Source: Blastobasis lacticolella
Lineage: Eukaryota; Arthropoda; Insecta; Lepidoptera; Blastobasidae
Assembly: GCA_905147135.1 (NCBI GenBank)
Contig: LR990057.1
Location: 7,068,001 to 7,132,000, forward strand
DNA: 64,000 nt
Reading direction: 5' to 3'
The notes below the pieces were generated by a model, which worked only from the letters and a program-made list of their open reading frames with translations, had not been told where the DNA came from and searched no databases. This document shows, one piece after another, positions 41,501 through 52,260 of the stretch (its first letter is position 1; each line of letters starts with the position of its first letter). The position numbers and the translations under genes are program-made.

Positions 41501-43530
41501 ATACCAGTGGAGAGCGAATCAATACGTTTATTGTTCTGTACACTTCGCAATTTTCAGCAATTTGTGGGCCCACGACTCCCAAAACTGTCTTTTGCCCACG
41601 ATTTCAACAGAATAAATTATGTTCTCTCCCTACTTGTCATCTATCCTCGCTAAATTTTATACAAATGTGTGCAGCGTATTAGGCAAAATTGAATTTTACC
41701 ATGATCTGTTTTATTTTTTTGTTTAGATTGGGCTTACGAGTACTAGTACTAGTAAGCGGACCTTGGCAGAAGCCAGGGTAGACAGTACGAAGATGATAAT
41801 TATGCTCATCACGATATTTACACACCTCTCTTGATAGACAATGGGTCGCTCTGAATAACGTTATTCTTTATTTGCAGGATGAAATTGATCCATATGGTCG
41901 TAAAGCAGGCCGCGCTGTGGGCAGGAAGAAGTATTCGAGATCTTCGTCCTCTGGATCAGGTGAGTGGCTTTTTACAGCTTTAACTTTGGTGCGTGTGCTA
42001 ACGAATCCACCATGCATTGCCGCCAATGAAAAGCCAACTTGGGTCGAGGTAAACAGATTGATAAATAAAATCCCAAGTTTATTAGTTTAGTACCGTTTTT
42101 TAACTCCCTGACGCAAAAGACGGGTGTTATAAGTTGACGTGTGTGTCAGTCTGAGGCATCGTCGCTACCGATTTCGATGCGCTTTTCTTTATTTAAAAAC
42201 CAGTTCGATCGACAAGTGCTTTGTTTCGAATCGGTTCAGTAGGTTGGGGACTATTTGAGTATAATGTAGGCTTTGTCGGGGTGTTTCCGATATGTGTCGG
42301 AAAAGTCAGTTACTGTTTCCATGTTACAGTACCGAACCTACGTTCACTTTGACCGAAGTAATTTTATCGGGACTGTTCAACCAGTCTCAGTAGCTCCCAG
42401 ACCTCGATCAACCTCGCTTCCTCGCACCTAACGAGTGACGAGCTCACGTATGTTATTGCTATACTCACCCGCTATAATCTCTTCAGAAACGTCGTCGTCA
42501 TCAAGCGAATCCGAGAGTGACTCGCACTCGTCGTCCACTTCGGGTAGCTCGGGCGCCCGCCGCGCGAGGCAGGCGAGACTGCTTAACGCTGCTGCCCGCC
42601 CCAGGTATGTGTGGCGTAGATTTACACCATTTTTTTTGGTAAATTCTACCTCGAGGGGTAAGGTATTTGCTTTAAGCTATAGAGCCTAGTGCGCGACATA
42701 ATATTTGACAACTATCGGCGAACAGACTTTATTTATTATACAGTGACATAGCAGTTGCTTCCAGTCAGCAAGTATGCTAGTGTATTTATTTGTCTAGTGT
42801 CTAGTTGAAACATGAACAATATGATGATGTATCAGAAAACTATAATCTCTCTTGAAAATTATGTTTTTTATGGCTCCCTGCTTGATATAACGAATGCCTT
42901 TTTTAATTACATACGAGTACTCTGTTTTTCGCGACGTAGTGTGTAATATAAAGTATAATTGCAGGTTGAATGCGAAGACTGCTGGTTTGGCAGCGGCCGT
43001 AACAATTCCTAATAAAAAAGAAGCAACAAGTGATAAAGGTAATGTCTACTATTATTTACACCTACACTACCATTCCCTACCCTACCCTACCCACACTCTT
43101 TCATGCCTTACCCTGACAATTACAAATACAACAAAAAAGGAATGTATTAACTTGGTTCAGCCGTTCTGAAATTATACGCGAACAACAGAGGAGTCTAATT
43201 TTTGTATATAAAATTCAGCCTATGTTACTCGCTGAAACTCTTTGAATAGGTAAAATATTTTTTTAAAGGTAAGGTAGTTATAGTTTATCCATTATAAACA
43301 AACAATAAAATATTTCCTTTTTATAATTTTAGTATAGATGTAAAAACAAACCTATGGATATCAGAAATACAAAAGAAATGTTTGATTTTACAGAGTCTGG
43401 CAAGAAACGGTCTGCGACTTCACCGGTCAACAGTGGGCCGTCTAAAAAATCCGTCTCAAGGCGAGAAGAGCTCCTCAAGCAACTGAAGGCAGTCGAAGAC
43501 GCCATAGCAAGGAAGAGATCCAAAATATAG
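29577..43530 (+). CDS. ZC3H18: Zinc finger CCCH domain protein 18 (ZC3H18/NHN1) homologue, complete
   Basis: In mammals this nuclear protein links the cap-binding complex/ARS2 to the NEXT-exosome RNA decay machinery. Coding exons: 29577-30432, 30541-30698, 30776-30898, 31957-32095, 32848-32998, 33709-33859, 35132-35367, 35985-36150, 37365-37594, 39306-39386, 40508-40658, 41878-41959, 42487-42604, 42965-43038, 43394-43530. The total is 2853 nt, 950 residues, against about 953 in human. Ser-rich start, then SPPQSP repeats (about 42-80); acidic EEGEVSDEAE; one CX7CX5CX3H finger at C461, C469, C475, H479; HPGVTDKGNYN; ESAWERGLRTAKE; a His/Ala run (574-597); REG repeats (689-705); DEWADPW; RS-like Ser/Arg blocks; and a C-terminal coil SRREELLKQLKAVEDAIARK nearly identical to human. 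An acceptor lies 2 bases before the ATG, so a 5' UTR exon is expected. Exon 11's start (40508) is the least certain: AG sites at 40449-40450 or 40545-40546 keep the same phase. Confidence 0.93.
30899..31956 (+). other. ZC3H18 intron 3 with transposon debris
   Basis: Holds split SINE B end pieces (30985-31035, GAGAGCCC; 31268-31292, GGCCCAGGGTCCGCCTT), an inverted LINE fragment (31380-31550) and a hairpin-forming stretch at 31590-31660 where AAATCGCTCTGTAGCGA pairs with TCGCTACGGAGCGATTT. Confidence 0.55.
31380..31550 (-). mobile_element. RTE LINE C-terminal fragment
   Basis: On the minus strand it reads LQQCHLRWYAHVLRK and then degenerate K/R-rich sequence. The HLRWYGHVLRR-type motif is the end of RTE-family reverse transcriptase proteins in insects. 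It is truncated and inverted in ZC3H18 intron 3. Confidence 0.6.
32175..32420 (+). mobile_element. SINE family A
   Basis: tRNA-Gly-like head GACGACCTGAGTGGTTCAAT ... GGTCCCGGGTTCGATTCCCG, then AATTTTAATTTCTGTTACGG, and a tail GGGGCTAGATGGCGCTGTGT before an A/T-rich end. Nearly the same sequence lies at 37041-37290. It lies in ZC3H18 intron 4, sense orientation. Confidence 0.85.
34240..35110. repeat. Minisatellite, about 73-bp unit in a 146-bp dimer
   Basis: GATTACGAATACAGACAC recurs at 34381, 34455, 34527, 34601, 34673, 34747, 34819, 34893, 34967 and 35039, with a weaker unit near 34308. Spacing alternates 74 and 72 in the middle, and two unit types alternate (GTGAAATTTTGATTCTAAG versus GTGTAACTTTGATTGTGAG), so the real period is 146 bp there. 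It ends 20 bp before exon 7 of the ZC3H18 gene. The reading frames through it are an artefact of the repeat. Confidence 0.9.
36630..36786. mobile_element. Fold-back MITE (ACCGCCGATCTCC family) in ZC3H18 intron 8
   Basis: Left GTGGTACCGCCTATCTCCGA ... GCCGCCATTTTGATGCAATT and right AATTGCATCAAGATGGCGGC ... CGGAGATCGGCGGTAC are inverted copies. The same arm words occur at 19096-19160 and 53217-53790. Confidence 0.8.
37041..37290 (+). mobile_element. SINE family A
   Basis: Head ACGACCTGAGTGGTTCAGTG ... TGCCACGCAAGAGGTCCCGG with intact A-box and B-box-like words. The body is shared with 32175-32420, and it ends in a T-rich tail. It inserts about 70 bp upstream of ZC3H18 exon 9. Confidence 0.85.
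38212..38400 (+). mobile_element. Diverged SINE, tRNA-like head
   Basis: GACGACCCGTGTGGGGCTAA ... TTTCGGGTTCGATTCCTGGC then TTCTGTACTGGGTCTGGGTG resembles SINE A but with a different head and tail (GGCCCCCACGTCACAGAGGA). Confidence 0.65.
38524..39037. mobile_element. Intact TA-flanked MITE in ZC3H18 intron 9
   Basis: 514 bp, with perfect inverted termini beginning CAGGGTGTTTCATAATACAT (34 bases counting the flanking ATA) and TA on both sides. There is no coding frame. It is the reference copy for the split element at 12111-16958. The interior contains TTGTATTTTTTGGTTTGAGG and ATAGAGCTGCGCATCAACGT. Confidence 0.9.
39700..40507 (+). other. ZC3H18 intron 10, repeat debris
   Basis: Contains an inverted copy of the CACTGTGAGGAC repeat (40140-40205) and a retro-repeat tail (TTACCGCTTACCATCAGGTG at 40220) with an A-run at 40286. 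Long frames here are not continuous with a gene. Confidence 0.5.
40690..41877 (+). other. ZC3H18 intron 11
   Basis: AT-rich, with LINE-like debris around 41430-41475 and 41755-41790 (GGACCTTGGCAGAAGCCAGG, a word also found at 50720). No exon is seen before 41878. Confidence 0.5.
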
Positions 43531-43996
43531 AATATGTTGATGACACATAAAAACTTCACTACTTGTTAGAATATAGCAAATTATTTTTACATATGTCTAT
43601 CCCAACTTACTCCTTATTTTTATTCTGTAAAATCATGAGAATATATTTCACAGCTATTATATTTAACAAAAAATAGAGTTGGAATGTACAAATACGCATT
43701 TAGATATGTGATGTTGCACCGGGATTAGTAAATATTGACTCCGAAATCAATGTTAGTAACAAAACAATAAAGTCATGCTCAAGCATGTTGTTTTAGGTGA
43801 TTAATAAAGATTCGGTCTATTTATTGATACATTAATATACGAGATAAACTGTATCAACATTGTAATGTTATCCAACAGAAAATGGAGATATTTTTCATAA
43901 ATAGTTTGTTCAATACATAATGTATTTGAACATAGTTTAGGTTTTCTGAATTGTATTTAAGGATTCATGAGCAAAGAAATAAAAACATCATTTTGA
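43531..43996. terminator. Convergent 3' ends of ZC3H18 and POP1
   Basis: The stop codons of the two genes are 466 bp apart, tail to tail. Plus-strand AATAAA-type polyadenylation signals are visible near 43767 (ACAATAAAG), 43802 (TTAATAAAG) and 43977 (AAATAAAAAC). The two 3' UTRs may overlap. No other gene is seen in the gap. Confidence 0.6.
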
Positions 43997-46686
43997 TTAC
44001 ATATTGGTTATTATTTTTATATTTGCTAATCTATAAGATCTAGAGGTAGTATTCCTGACGAGCACTTTGTTTAGGCCATTATTTAGTAAGGTGCTCAGTG
44101 CATTGTAAGCAATATAGCCTATTCCGCAGGATTGTGCTTCAGTAAAACAGAATGCTGCTTGCGATAAATAACCCATAACTTGTCGCGAACATGAGTACCT
44201 AACCGAATTTATATTCGATGGTAACCACAGCTCTCTCATGCTTTTGACATATTCTGAAATCTCAGGGCTCTTTAGCTTTTGAGAACTCTTAGCGATAATC
44301 TGAAAAAAATAAATTATAGATATTGTAAGAAAAAATAAACGGAAATGATTTCAAGATAAAAGAGGCAAATATCTGATGCAGTCCCATAGGAATCCATACA
44401 ATGTAATTGAGAAATTAGTCTGCAACATATGAGTACAATACAGTCCCAATACAGTGGACATCCAACTTTTGCTGAGGTCTAGTTGTATTAACTTGAATCT
44501 TACCATTTGTCCATTTTTTAACACTTTCACTCTGTGTCTCCTCCACTGTTTGACGTTTTTCAAATGCTCTTTGCGTTTCAGCTTCCTATTGTTTTCATTA
44601 GGGTCTTCATGATGAGGTTCCAGTAAAGATTTTGATGTTAAATCACTTGCCTCAGGAAGACAGATTAGAGCATTACGCTTCAAGCTACCTTTATTTGGAA
44701 TTTGAATGTGTACAGCAACTACACACTCACTAGAATTTTCTAATACCGGTATGTTTCTTTTATTCAAAACACATTGCTGTAATTTAAAATAAGTATTAAA
44801 TATCACTATGGGTGGGTGACAAAGACATTGAGAACATGTGGTGTGTGTATTACCTGTATATTTTGCAATAGATTTTTGTCTCTTAGCACAAAGAATTTGT
44901 CAACAATTGTGTTGCACCAATCTTTGAGCAGTATTTGCCAAGGACAAATGAAAGGACTATTAATTGCCAGTTTCACATAATTCACTCTCTTGCTTGGTGG
45001 CAATCTAAAATACTTCTCTTTCTGTTCATGTTCAATTCTTTTCTCTTCAGCTATCCCTGCCTCAGAGTCAGGTGGAAGATAGCATTCACTCTTTTCAAAT
45101 GCCATATTTTCTGTTTCTCTAAGACCTCCAGATCTTGCCCCAAACATTATGAATGTTTGCCAGAAAAAGACACCATAGCCTGATGGTACTATGATATCCC
45201 ATCCACCTCCATATCCTGTGAATTTAAAAATAAATTTTAATCAAATATGGAAATTTGAAAGATTTGATTGAATAGTGAATGTAAACTGACCGAGTTTCTT
45301 GAAATTTGGATCTTGGGATCCAGGCCGTTGTACTAGGACTACAGGAACACTTTGTAATACAGGGTCATCTTCATATATTTCACTTGGAACAAGCTGAGTC
45401 TTTGTAACATGTTCAATGAATTGAGCGTTTGTTAGTCTTTTATTTTTCAAACAGTCATGAATATTAGTGTTCCATAAAGGTGATGAAGACGCATGTAGTG
45501 GTATTTTAGCTAACGTATCTACATCAACAGATAAAGCACTGTTTGGTTGTGCCTTAGTTCGGTGTTTGGGTCGGCTCAAGCGTGGATCTTTAACAATTAG
45601 TCCCAACACCATACTAGGTGGGAGTTGTGTTGAACAGTTAGCAGACTTTAAACTGTCCCAATATACATGTTTTTCTTTTAAAAACAAACCCTTTTTATCT
45701 GCCAAAAGTGATACCCAATCACTGTGACTTATGTTTTCATAATTGACAACACATTTCAAACAGTGTGTTAATACTGAGTGACTCTTAGGTCCAGTCAAGC
45801 GAAACCTGTTAAAACTTTGTGGCATATGGTTAATTTTAACTTCATCTGAAAAATTGTTGTTCAGCTTTCTTTTCTTTTGGGGTATTATGTCTTCAGTTTC
45901 TGATGATTCGGAACATAAGTTTGCTAAAAGCAATTTTACAATTTCTTTTTGAGAAGGATGGACAAACAACCAAACCACTTTTCTATCATTGGTACTTGGC
46001 TCCCATATAAATAAAGCCTTTCCAATATATCCATATGGATAAGTATTTCGTTTGTATAATTGTATGGTTCCTTCTCTATTACCATTAGTGTATGCCTTAG
46101 CGCACAGTCCTAGACCACAAGTACGGCTTGATATACATTCAAACATTCGTCTAATGCATTCTAATGGACCAGATATTTTAAATGGCATGTAGTAGGACAC
46201 ATCTTGCAGTAGACAATGAGCAGAACTTGCACGGTAGCATGCTCTGAAAGCTTTGTCACACGGTGCGTAAGCAAGTCTGTGTCCCCATCGTTCAATCATG
46301 TGAAATCTTTTTGCATGCCAAATATGTGTCTCTAACCAAACATTCTTCTTTTTTCGTCTATTATACTCGTCAAGCAAATTCTTTGGTCTACGTCTATATT
46401 TTCTTGATGGTCTTTTTTGTTTGGGAGGCAAACCGCTTTTTTTAAGTTGCTCCATATGACCCTCTCTCAGCTTGACAGGTAGCCTTCTTGAATTATGGCT
46501 CATAACTCTTCTACGCATATGTACAGGTAAAGATTGAAAAATAAGCTTGGTTTTACTTGGACGAAGGACACTTTCTGTCATTGCAGCAATTTCTACGCTT
46601 CTAGATGCGGCGACTTTCAAACTGTTTACGGAAAATGGAAGAATCTCTGTACCGCCTAAAGAGGCATCAAACTCTGTAGATTCCAT
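43997..46686 (-). CDS. POP1: Ribonuclease P/MRP protein subunit POP1, complete
   Basis: Largest protein subunit of RNase P (5' processing of pre-tRNA) and RNase MRP (pre-rRNA cleavage); nuclear and nucleolar. Coding exons: 45291-46686, 44854-45215, 44504-44776, 43997-44299; phases agree, 777 residues. The N-terminal POP1 domain shows RRRVMSHNSRRLPVK (about 58-72), a basic KYRRRPKNLL tract and WLETHIWHAKRFHMIERWG (about 117-135), which are family signatures. The POPLD domain follows across the first intron with GYGGGWDIIVPSGYGVFFWQ (from 466). The C-terminal part has CSRQVMGYLSQAAFC and ends ...NIKIITNM. It is somewhat shorter than human POP1 (1024). It is convergent with the ZC3H18-like gene. 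Its 5' side abuts a fold-back transposon that starts about 220 bp upstream of the ATG. Confidence 0.95.
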
Positions 46687-47529
46687 GGTAAATATGTTTT
46701 GGAGTGGATAAACACTAATATATTACTCTTAACTGTTTTAAAATACGAGTTTAACTTGTATTATAATAAATATTCAAGTATTACAACGTGAGCGAACTGG
46801 AACATAACCTAAAATATCCTGTTGTGTTATTATTGCAGGCTGTCACTGTCAGTCACACTGTCACTCACGCTCTGACAGACAAGACAGCCAAGAACCAATA
46901 TTCATACCATGGACTTACTACCCAAAGGGACTGCGCACTGCTTTGACTAAAACCGGGCAGAGCGAGAGTCACCATCGATAGTCCTTTGTCCCTTTCTAAC
47001 AGTGTAAACACAATGTTATTGGCATAATCACCGTCATTCTAAATTGACAAGTGTCATGTTTGGTGTTGCCATTATTGGAGAAATATATTAACCGTGAATT
47101 TAGTATTATTTATGGGGTAATACGTACAATCCAAAAAGTAGTTGTCTAAATACCTCTTGATCTACTGAACGTTTCTCCGACAAACATCGAGTCGACATCA
47201 TTATTAACCTACGACTTTTTATTCCACAAAACAGATAAAAGAGTTCGGTAACGATTTATCCTACAACACTACTTGCTAAAGAGAAGTGATAGATTATCGT
47301 CGATATCTACATTTCGGGTGACAGCTGTCAAACTTAAATGTGTTATAAATCGGAACCCATTGTCCCGTTCTCCAACCAACCCGTTCTCGAACACTATTTT
47401 CTAAAGAGATATGATAGTACGATTTAAGAGAGGTAGGGCATAGCGGGGTATCTCGTTCGAATTGGAGCCGCCCGACTGGGGAAGTACCTCCACCTTACAG
47501 AATATCGCAGCTAAATAATACTATTTTAA

Positions 47530-47775
47530 ATAGTATTGTGTTTCTGCCGGTGAGTAAGGTTTCCAGTGCTCCATGGGGTGGGGATTTGGGGAACCGTGGC
47601 TTTGGCAGTGGAGTGGCATTTGCTTTTTGCTGCCAGAGCAACGTGTTATAGAGGTGGGCAACGCATTAGCGATACTCTTGGTGTTGCTAATGTCTATAGG
47701 CAGTGGTGACCACTTTCCATCAGGTGGCCCGCTTGCCTGTTTGCCTACCGTATGACATAAAAAAAAAAAAAAGTA
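47530..47775 (+). mobile_element. Poly(A)-tailed retro-repeat nested in the fold-back element
   Basis: TTTCCAGTGCTCCATGGGGT ... TGCCAGAGCAACGTGTTATA ... CCATCAGGTGGCCCGCTTGC then a run of 13 A. The A-tail shows retroposition. It interrupts the fold-back element and matches 27340-27545. Confidence 0.75.
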
Positions 47776-47784
47776 CTCGTCGAG

Positions 47785-48295
47785 ATCTACATTTCGTATG
47801 ACAGCTGTCAAAGTTAAAGATGTTATTCGAAATGTAGATCTCGATGAGTACTATCATATTACTCTAGGAACCAATCGTTTCCGAGTTACAACAGTTCTAA
47901 GTTTGACAGCTGCCATCCGAAATGTAGATCTCGACGAGCACTATCACTTCTCTTTAAGAACTAGTGTTCTAGGACCAATTGTTTCCGAGTTATTATATTT
48001 TTAAGTTTGACAGCTGTCATCCGAAATGTAGATCTCGACGAGCACTATCATTATTATTAGAACTAGTGTTCTAGCACCAATAGTTTAGGAGTTATTTCAG
48101 TTCTATGTTTGATAGCTGTCATTCAAAATGTAAATTAACAAGTACTATAATTTCTCTCTAGAAACTAGTGTTTTAGGACCAATGGGTTCCGAGTTATATA
48201 ATTTAACTTTGACAGCTGTCATACAAAATCTCGAGGAGTGCTATAATTTCACTTAAGGAACTAGTGTTCTAGGACCAATAGTTTCCGAGTAGCAG
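47785..48295. repeat. Tandem array of about 95-115-bp units
   Basis: About five degenerate units share TTTGACAGCTGTCAT, CCGAAATGTAGATCTCGACG, AACTAGTGTTCTAGGACCAA and TTTCCGAGTTAT. One more inverted, degenerate unit lies at 47280-47350. TGACAGCTGTCA is itself a palindrome present in each unit. The array forms the right half of the fold-back element. Confidence 0.8.
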
Positions 48296-49128
48296 GGAAA
48301 CCTTGGGCTGGATCCTGGTGAAAATATGACCTTCAGATTGCACCCAGTCCGGCTCTGCCTGGCCCTGATCGGTAGGTCGGTGTCCGCGCAAAGTAATAAA
48401 AGTAATTCGGAATTTGCATCAACAATGGTGGCAACACTAGACAGGGACACAGGACTATCGATGGTGACTCTCGCTCTGCCCGGTTTTAGTCAAAGTAGTG
48501 CGCAGTCCCTTTGGGTAGTAAGTCCATGATTCATACATCTAACCATGGACTTATTATCAGTTGACTGACTTGCAGTGGGACCGCCCATGAAGGTATAGAT
48601 AAAAATGGAGTCCACACTAGGAACAACCGCTTGAGTCAAATACCTACATAAAGCTACGCGTCGACTAGCCCGCACCGCACGAGCCGCACGCGCCGCACGC
48701 ATCGCATTTGGGGTTGCTTTGTATGAGTTTGTATAGGAGTGCGTTCACTACCCGCACTGGCCGCGCCGCACAGCCGCACCGCATTGTCAGTAGTTAGGGA
48801 TACCAGCATAAAATGCGGGCGATGCGGACAGGGATACAAGAAAAAAAGGCGTTATTTGCCTGAAATGGGAGACTAAGTCCTAAAATATTTACCCATAAAT
48901 ATAAGAAAAAAATTGTAAGTTTAAATTGTAACTGCACTTCAGTATTTAAGCCTGCTATAAACTAGTGGGGGGATTTGTCACAAACTCCACGCTTGGCACG
49001 TAAATCAAAAAACAGGAAACGCTGCTGACCAATTTTATAACAAAAGAAATGTTCTGAGCTGACCTCATAGACATTAATCTCCTTCCTTGTACGCGTACAA
49101 CATCTGTAAACTTAATGTGTTAAACTCT

Positions 49129-49345
49129 GTCTAAGAAGTTTAGCAACCAGCGAAATTATAAGATTGATTGAAATCAACAAGTAGATACCTAAGCATAATT
49201 GATTGAATAATGAGGACCGCCTGTATACAACAAGATAGGAGCTAAAAGATGGACGTCTTCATTATTCTAAATCAGGTTGATTACTTGTTGATGTCAATCA
49301 ATCTTATAATTTCCTAAGTCGCTTTACTTTTTAGACAGCGTCTAA
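49129..49345. mobile_element. Nested inverted-repeat MITE
   Basis: AAATTATAAGATTGATTGAA ATCAACAAGTA on the left pairs with TACTTGTTGATGTCAATCAA TCTTATAATTT on the right. Weaker pairing extends outward through TCTGTCTAAGAAG/TTTAGACAGCG. It lies inside the second fold-back element. Confidence 0.7.
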
Positions 49346-50001
49346 AGCTATATTCTAATCTGCCTTAATATTTTATGTAAAACTAAATATAAACAAAGTA
49401 CCTAAGCCACTAAATATACCCCAACAATATGAACATTATCTAAAATATCTAATCCTACATACCCCTAAATTTGTGGAAGAAATCGCTGGGTTGGGAACCC
49501 TGAGGGCCGGCCCGTGACGTCACACGGATATTAAACTATAGAATTTGCTGCAAATATTTTCGACTTTAGAGCCTACTTACAGCTTGAGTCACAATCTATA
49601 TTTTGTTTCCTTTTTTAATGGTGCATATGACATGTCTGATAGAGAAGGATATAAGTTGTTAAGTACCCATTCGAACCTTCTGCTATTGCCAATTGTTACT
49701 TTTTTTAAATTTGTGACTGAGAGTTCTAGATTATTGCTCAAAACCAAAGATTTTGGAGCATAGAGCAATCGAAAATATAATCTTCTCTTTTGAAGAAATA
49801 AATTCTCGTTGACAGTGTTGCCACATTGGATAATTTTTTCGTCATACTGGCGAAATTGGGAGATAGCGTGAGAAATTTTTAAATGTTTTTTGACTTTGGC
49901 GAAAAATAAATTAAGAAGCGTTATTTTTATAAAACTATTTTCATAAAATAGGCAATATTATATTTCATATAAATATTTTGACGAAGAATAAATTGAGAAC
50001 T

Positions 50002-50210
50002 GGGGGTCTAAAAAGGCCACATTAGCGTTTCATATTATGATTCATATTAATGTGTGACAAACTTATCTACAGCGTCGCTGTTGTTGACAATGACATGACA
50101 ATTCAAAATGGCGTCACTTAGTTCCAGTACTGGCCACCTAAACAGATAAGTTTGTAGTAGTCTAATATGAATCATAATATGAAATGCGAATGTGGCCTTT
50201 TTAGACCCCC
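50002..50210. mobile_element. Nested inverted-repeat MITE
   Basis: GGGGGTCTAAAAAGGCCACA TT...TCATATTATGATTCATATTA is mirrored by TAATATGAATCATAATATGA AATGCGAATGTGGCC...GACCCCC. Arms of about 50 bp with few mismatches. It lies inside the second fold-back element. Confidence 0.8.
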
Positions 50211-50559
50211 TGGTTGTCATGGAACCATCGCCAATTATTAAACTGTTTGTTGCTTTTTGAACAGAAGATATATGGAGTAACTTCAATAATACTTCATTTA
50301 ACGACCTATAAAGGGCCGGGTATATAGAAACTAGACCTCTGTGATTATTACATATTTATCTTTTGGTACTTGGATGAGGACGTGATTGTCAACACCAACT
50401 TCATCTGTTTGTCAAAAGTGACACTTTACTAAAAGGCGACGTTAGTTCTGATTTCGGCCACGTCCAAAATATTCATGAAGGGCTATAATACAAACATATA
50501 GCTTGTCAAAAAGATGATGCTGCTGATGTTGCTCTATGCCCTCCCATTGAAATTCTGAA

Positions 50560-50760
50560 CGCGTCTCCTTGATTGATAACACACCTCTCCTTGGGAGATA
50601 CAAAAATGAATGGGTTGACACCGCTGAGTCGGACATGAGAGCCAACCGAGGCTTACGACGTGAGGATACCGAACATCAGGCGAATTGGAGGAGAGAAGAA
50701 GCAGGATAGGGGTTCCTGGCAGAAGCCAGGATTGACTGTTTGGATGATGGTCAAGATTAT
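50560..50760 (+). mobile_element. RTE-like LINE fragment
   Basis: A broken frame containing RANRGLRREDTEH then GGCAGAAGCCAGGATTGACT, a word pair also seen at 41.4-41.8 kb. It resembles debris of RTE retrotransposon open reading frames. Short and degenerate. Confidence 0.4.
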
Positions 50761-52129
50761 GAATATTGTATCATTTAGGTTTCACCCGATTTCTTAGTGG
50801 TAAACACTAGATATTATCAATAATTAATTTCAATATCTTTGATCGTTGGCGACTCCATAGTCGTCTTGTTTTGATATTTTTATAGTGTATTAGTGCCAAC
50901 AATTTTCTGCCCCATTTACTGCGTCATTTTCTAGTTCTATTAAAATTTGGAGAGATAACCGTATATTTTTGTTTCTCTTTTTCACTTTGAGAGAGGATAA
51001 TAAATAATCCTATAACCGACATACAGCAAAGACTCAATTTTTTTTTTGAGATCACAGAGAACGAGTAATCAGGGTTACCATCTAAGCCTTTTTTGAGATG
51101 TCTATATTAGTACCAAATCATGACACACAGTTGGCAACCCTGCCCGCAATTGCGGTTCGTGCGGTGCGGCTAGTGTGGCCATGCCATCAGCAACGTCAGC
51201 AATATCTCAATGCGATGCGTGCGGCGCGTGCGGCGCGTGCGGCTCTTGCGGTGCGGGCTAGTCGACGCGTAGCTTAACTCTATCTTACTCTCTGTGGTCG
51301 GACTTCTCTTTTTAGTGTATTGCCATGTATTACCGTGTTTATAAATTAAAATGAAGGATACCCTATTTAGAAAGAAAGGGCTTGCCCACAGAGAGCGAAA
51401 TGGAAACACATAGATATGCTTCAAGTAGGTATTCGAAGTGTGGTCTCCATACCTTTTATCTATAACTTCATAGGACCGCCTATCTCCCACGATCACGAAT
51501 CAAATGGATATGACAAGCGCGTATACCCGAAAGAGACAGACTCAAAGTTGCAACCTCTACCAAAATTTTGCCCCAAAATGTTTAAAATATCTATAGGCTA
51601 GATATGAGACAGTACGTATCAGACGTACATCATGCGAATAAATTTACTAGAGTGCGCGTCATAACGAATAAATCAATGATAAAATAAACTTTTTACTGCG
51701 TAAGGTCCTTGCAATTTTACTATAGTTGGAGATGATATTAAAGATCAAAAATGTAAACACGCAACTGTCAATGTCAGAGAGACTATCCAGGGGTATAAAA
51801 CCTTTGGTTTGCATAACCAAATGGTTATGCATCATGCACACTTTTCAGTGCGCTTTTAAGTGCTTTACAATGGTTGGTAAACTTTCGAAAACGAAACAAT
51901 TCGATTTACCCCCATTTATTCAATTGATTAAAAACGTAATAAGTAACTCGGAAACTATTAGTCCAAAAACACTAGTTAGAAAAGAAGTGGCCGCCATTTT
52001 GAATCATATATTATTTTATGTATTATTATTTGAGAAATTAATTAAATATGTCTCGGCGTCGGTCAATCCCTTACTTTCCAAGCCTTTGCAATCATGCAAT
52101 TTTACCATTACCAGCATACGCGTAGGAAG

Positions 52130-52260
52130 AGTGGGGGGGGGGGGGGGGGGGTGAGCCGCGCCCAGTCCAGAATGGTCTGGCGTGGCTGTACATTGGCACG
52201 GCTTCATCGGCCACCTCAGGGGCCAGGCCCCCCCCCCAAAAATAACCCCAGATACGCCAA
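52130..52260. repeat. G/C homopolymer repeat
   Basis: A run of about 20 G at 52133-52151 and an inverted C-run at 52229-52238 (GGCCAGGCCCCCCCCCC then AAAAATAACCCCAG). It looks like a degenerate repeat end, and the long G run may be mis-sized by sequencing. Confidence 0.5.

Larger units (their letters stand above)
46908..48528. mobile_element. Fold-back DNA transposon with 8-bp target duplication
   Basis: Inverted termini of about 100 bp begin CATGGACTTACTACCCAAAG and run through ACCGGGCAGAGCGAGAGTCA on the left, mirrored at 48430-48528. Outside both ends is ATTCATAC (46900-46907 and 48529-48536), a perfect 8-bp target duplication. The inside has a second layer of inverted ATCTACATTTCG/TGACAGCTGTCA words and a tandem array. 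No transposase frame. 8-bp duplications fit the hAT or P superfamilies. It starts 222 bp upstream of the POP1 ATG. Confidence 0.9.
48573..51485. mobile_element. Second large fold-back element
   Basis: Left 48573-48850 and right 51120-51485 are inverted copies: GGACCGCCCATGAAGGTATA/TATAACTTCATAGGACCGCC at the ends, then GCGTCGACTAGCCCGCACCG on the left and CGGTGCGGGCTAGTCGACGC on the right, plus arrays of GCCGCACGC. The arms are of unequal length with indels. The centre holds two nested MITEs and LINE debris. Exact ends and target duplication are not resolved. Confidence 0.7.
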
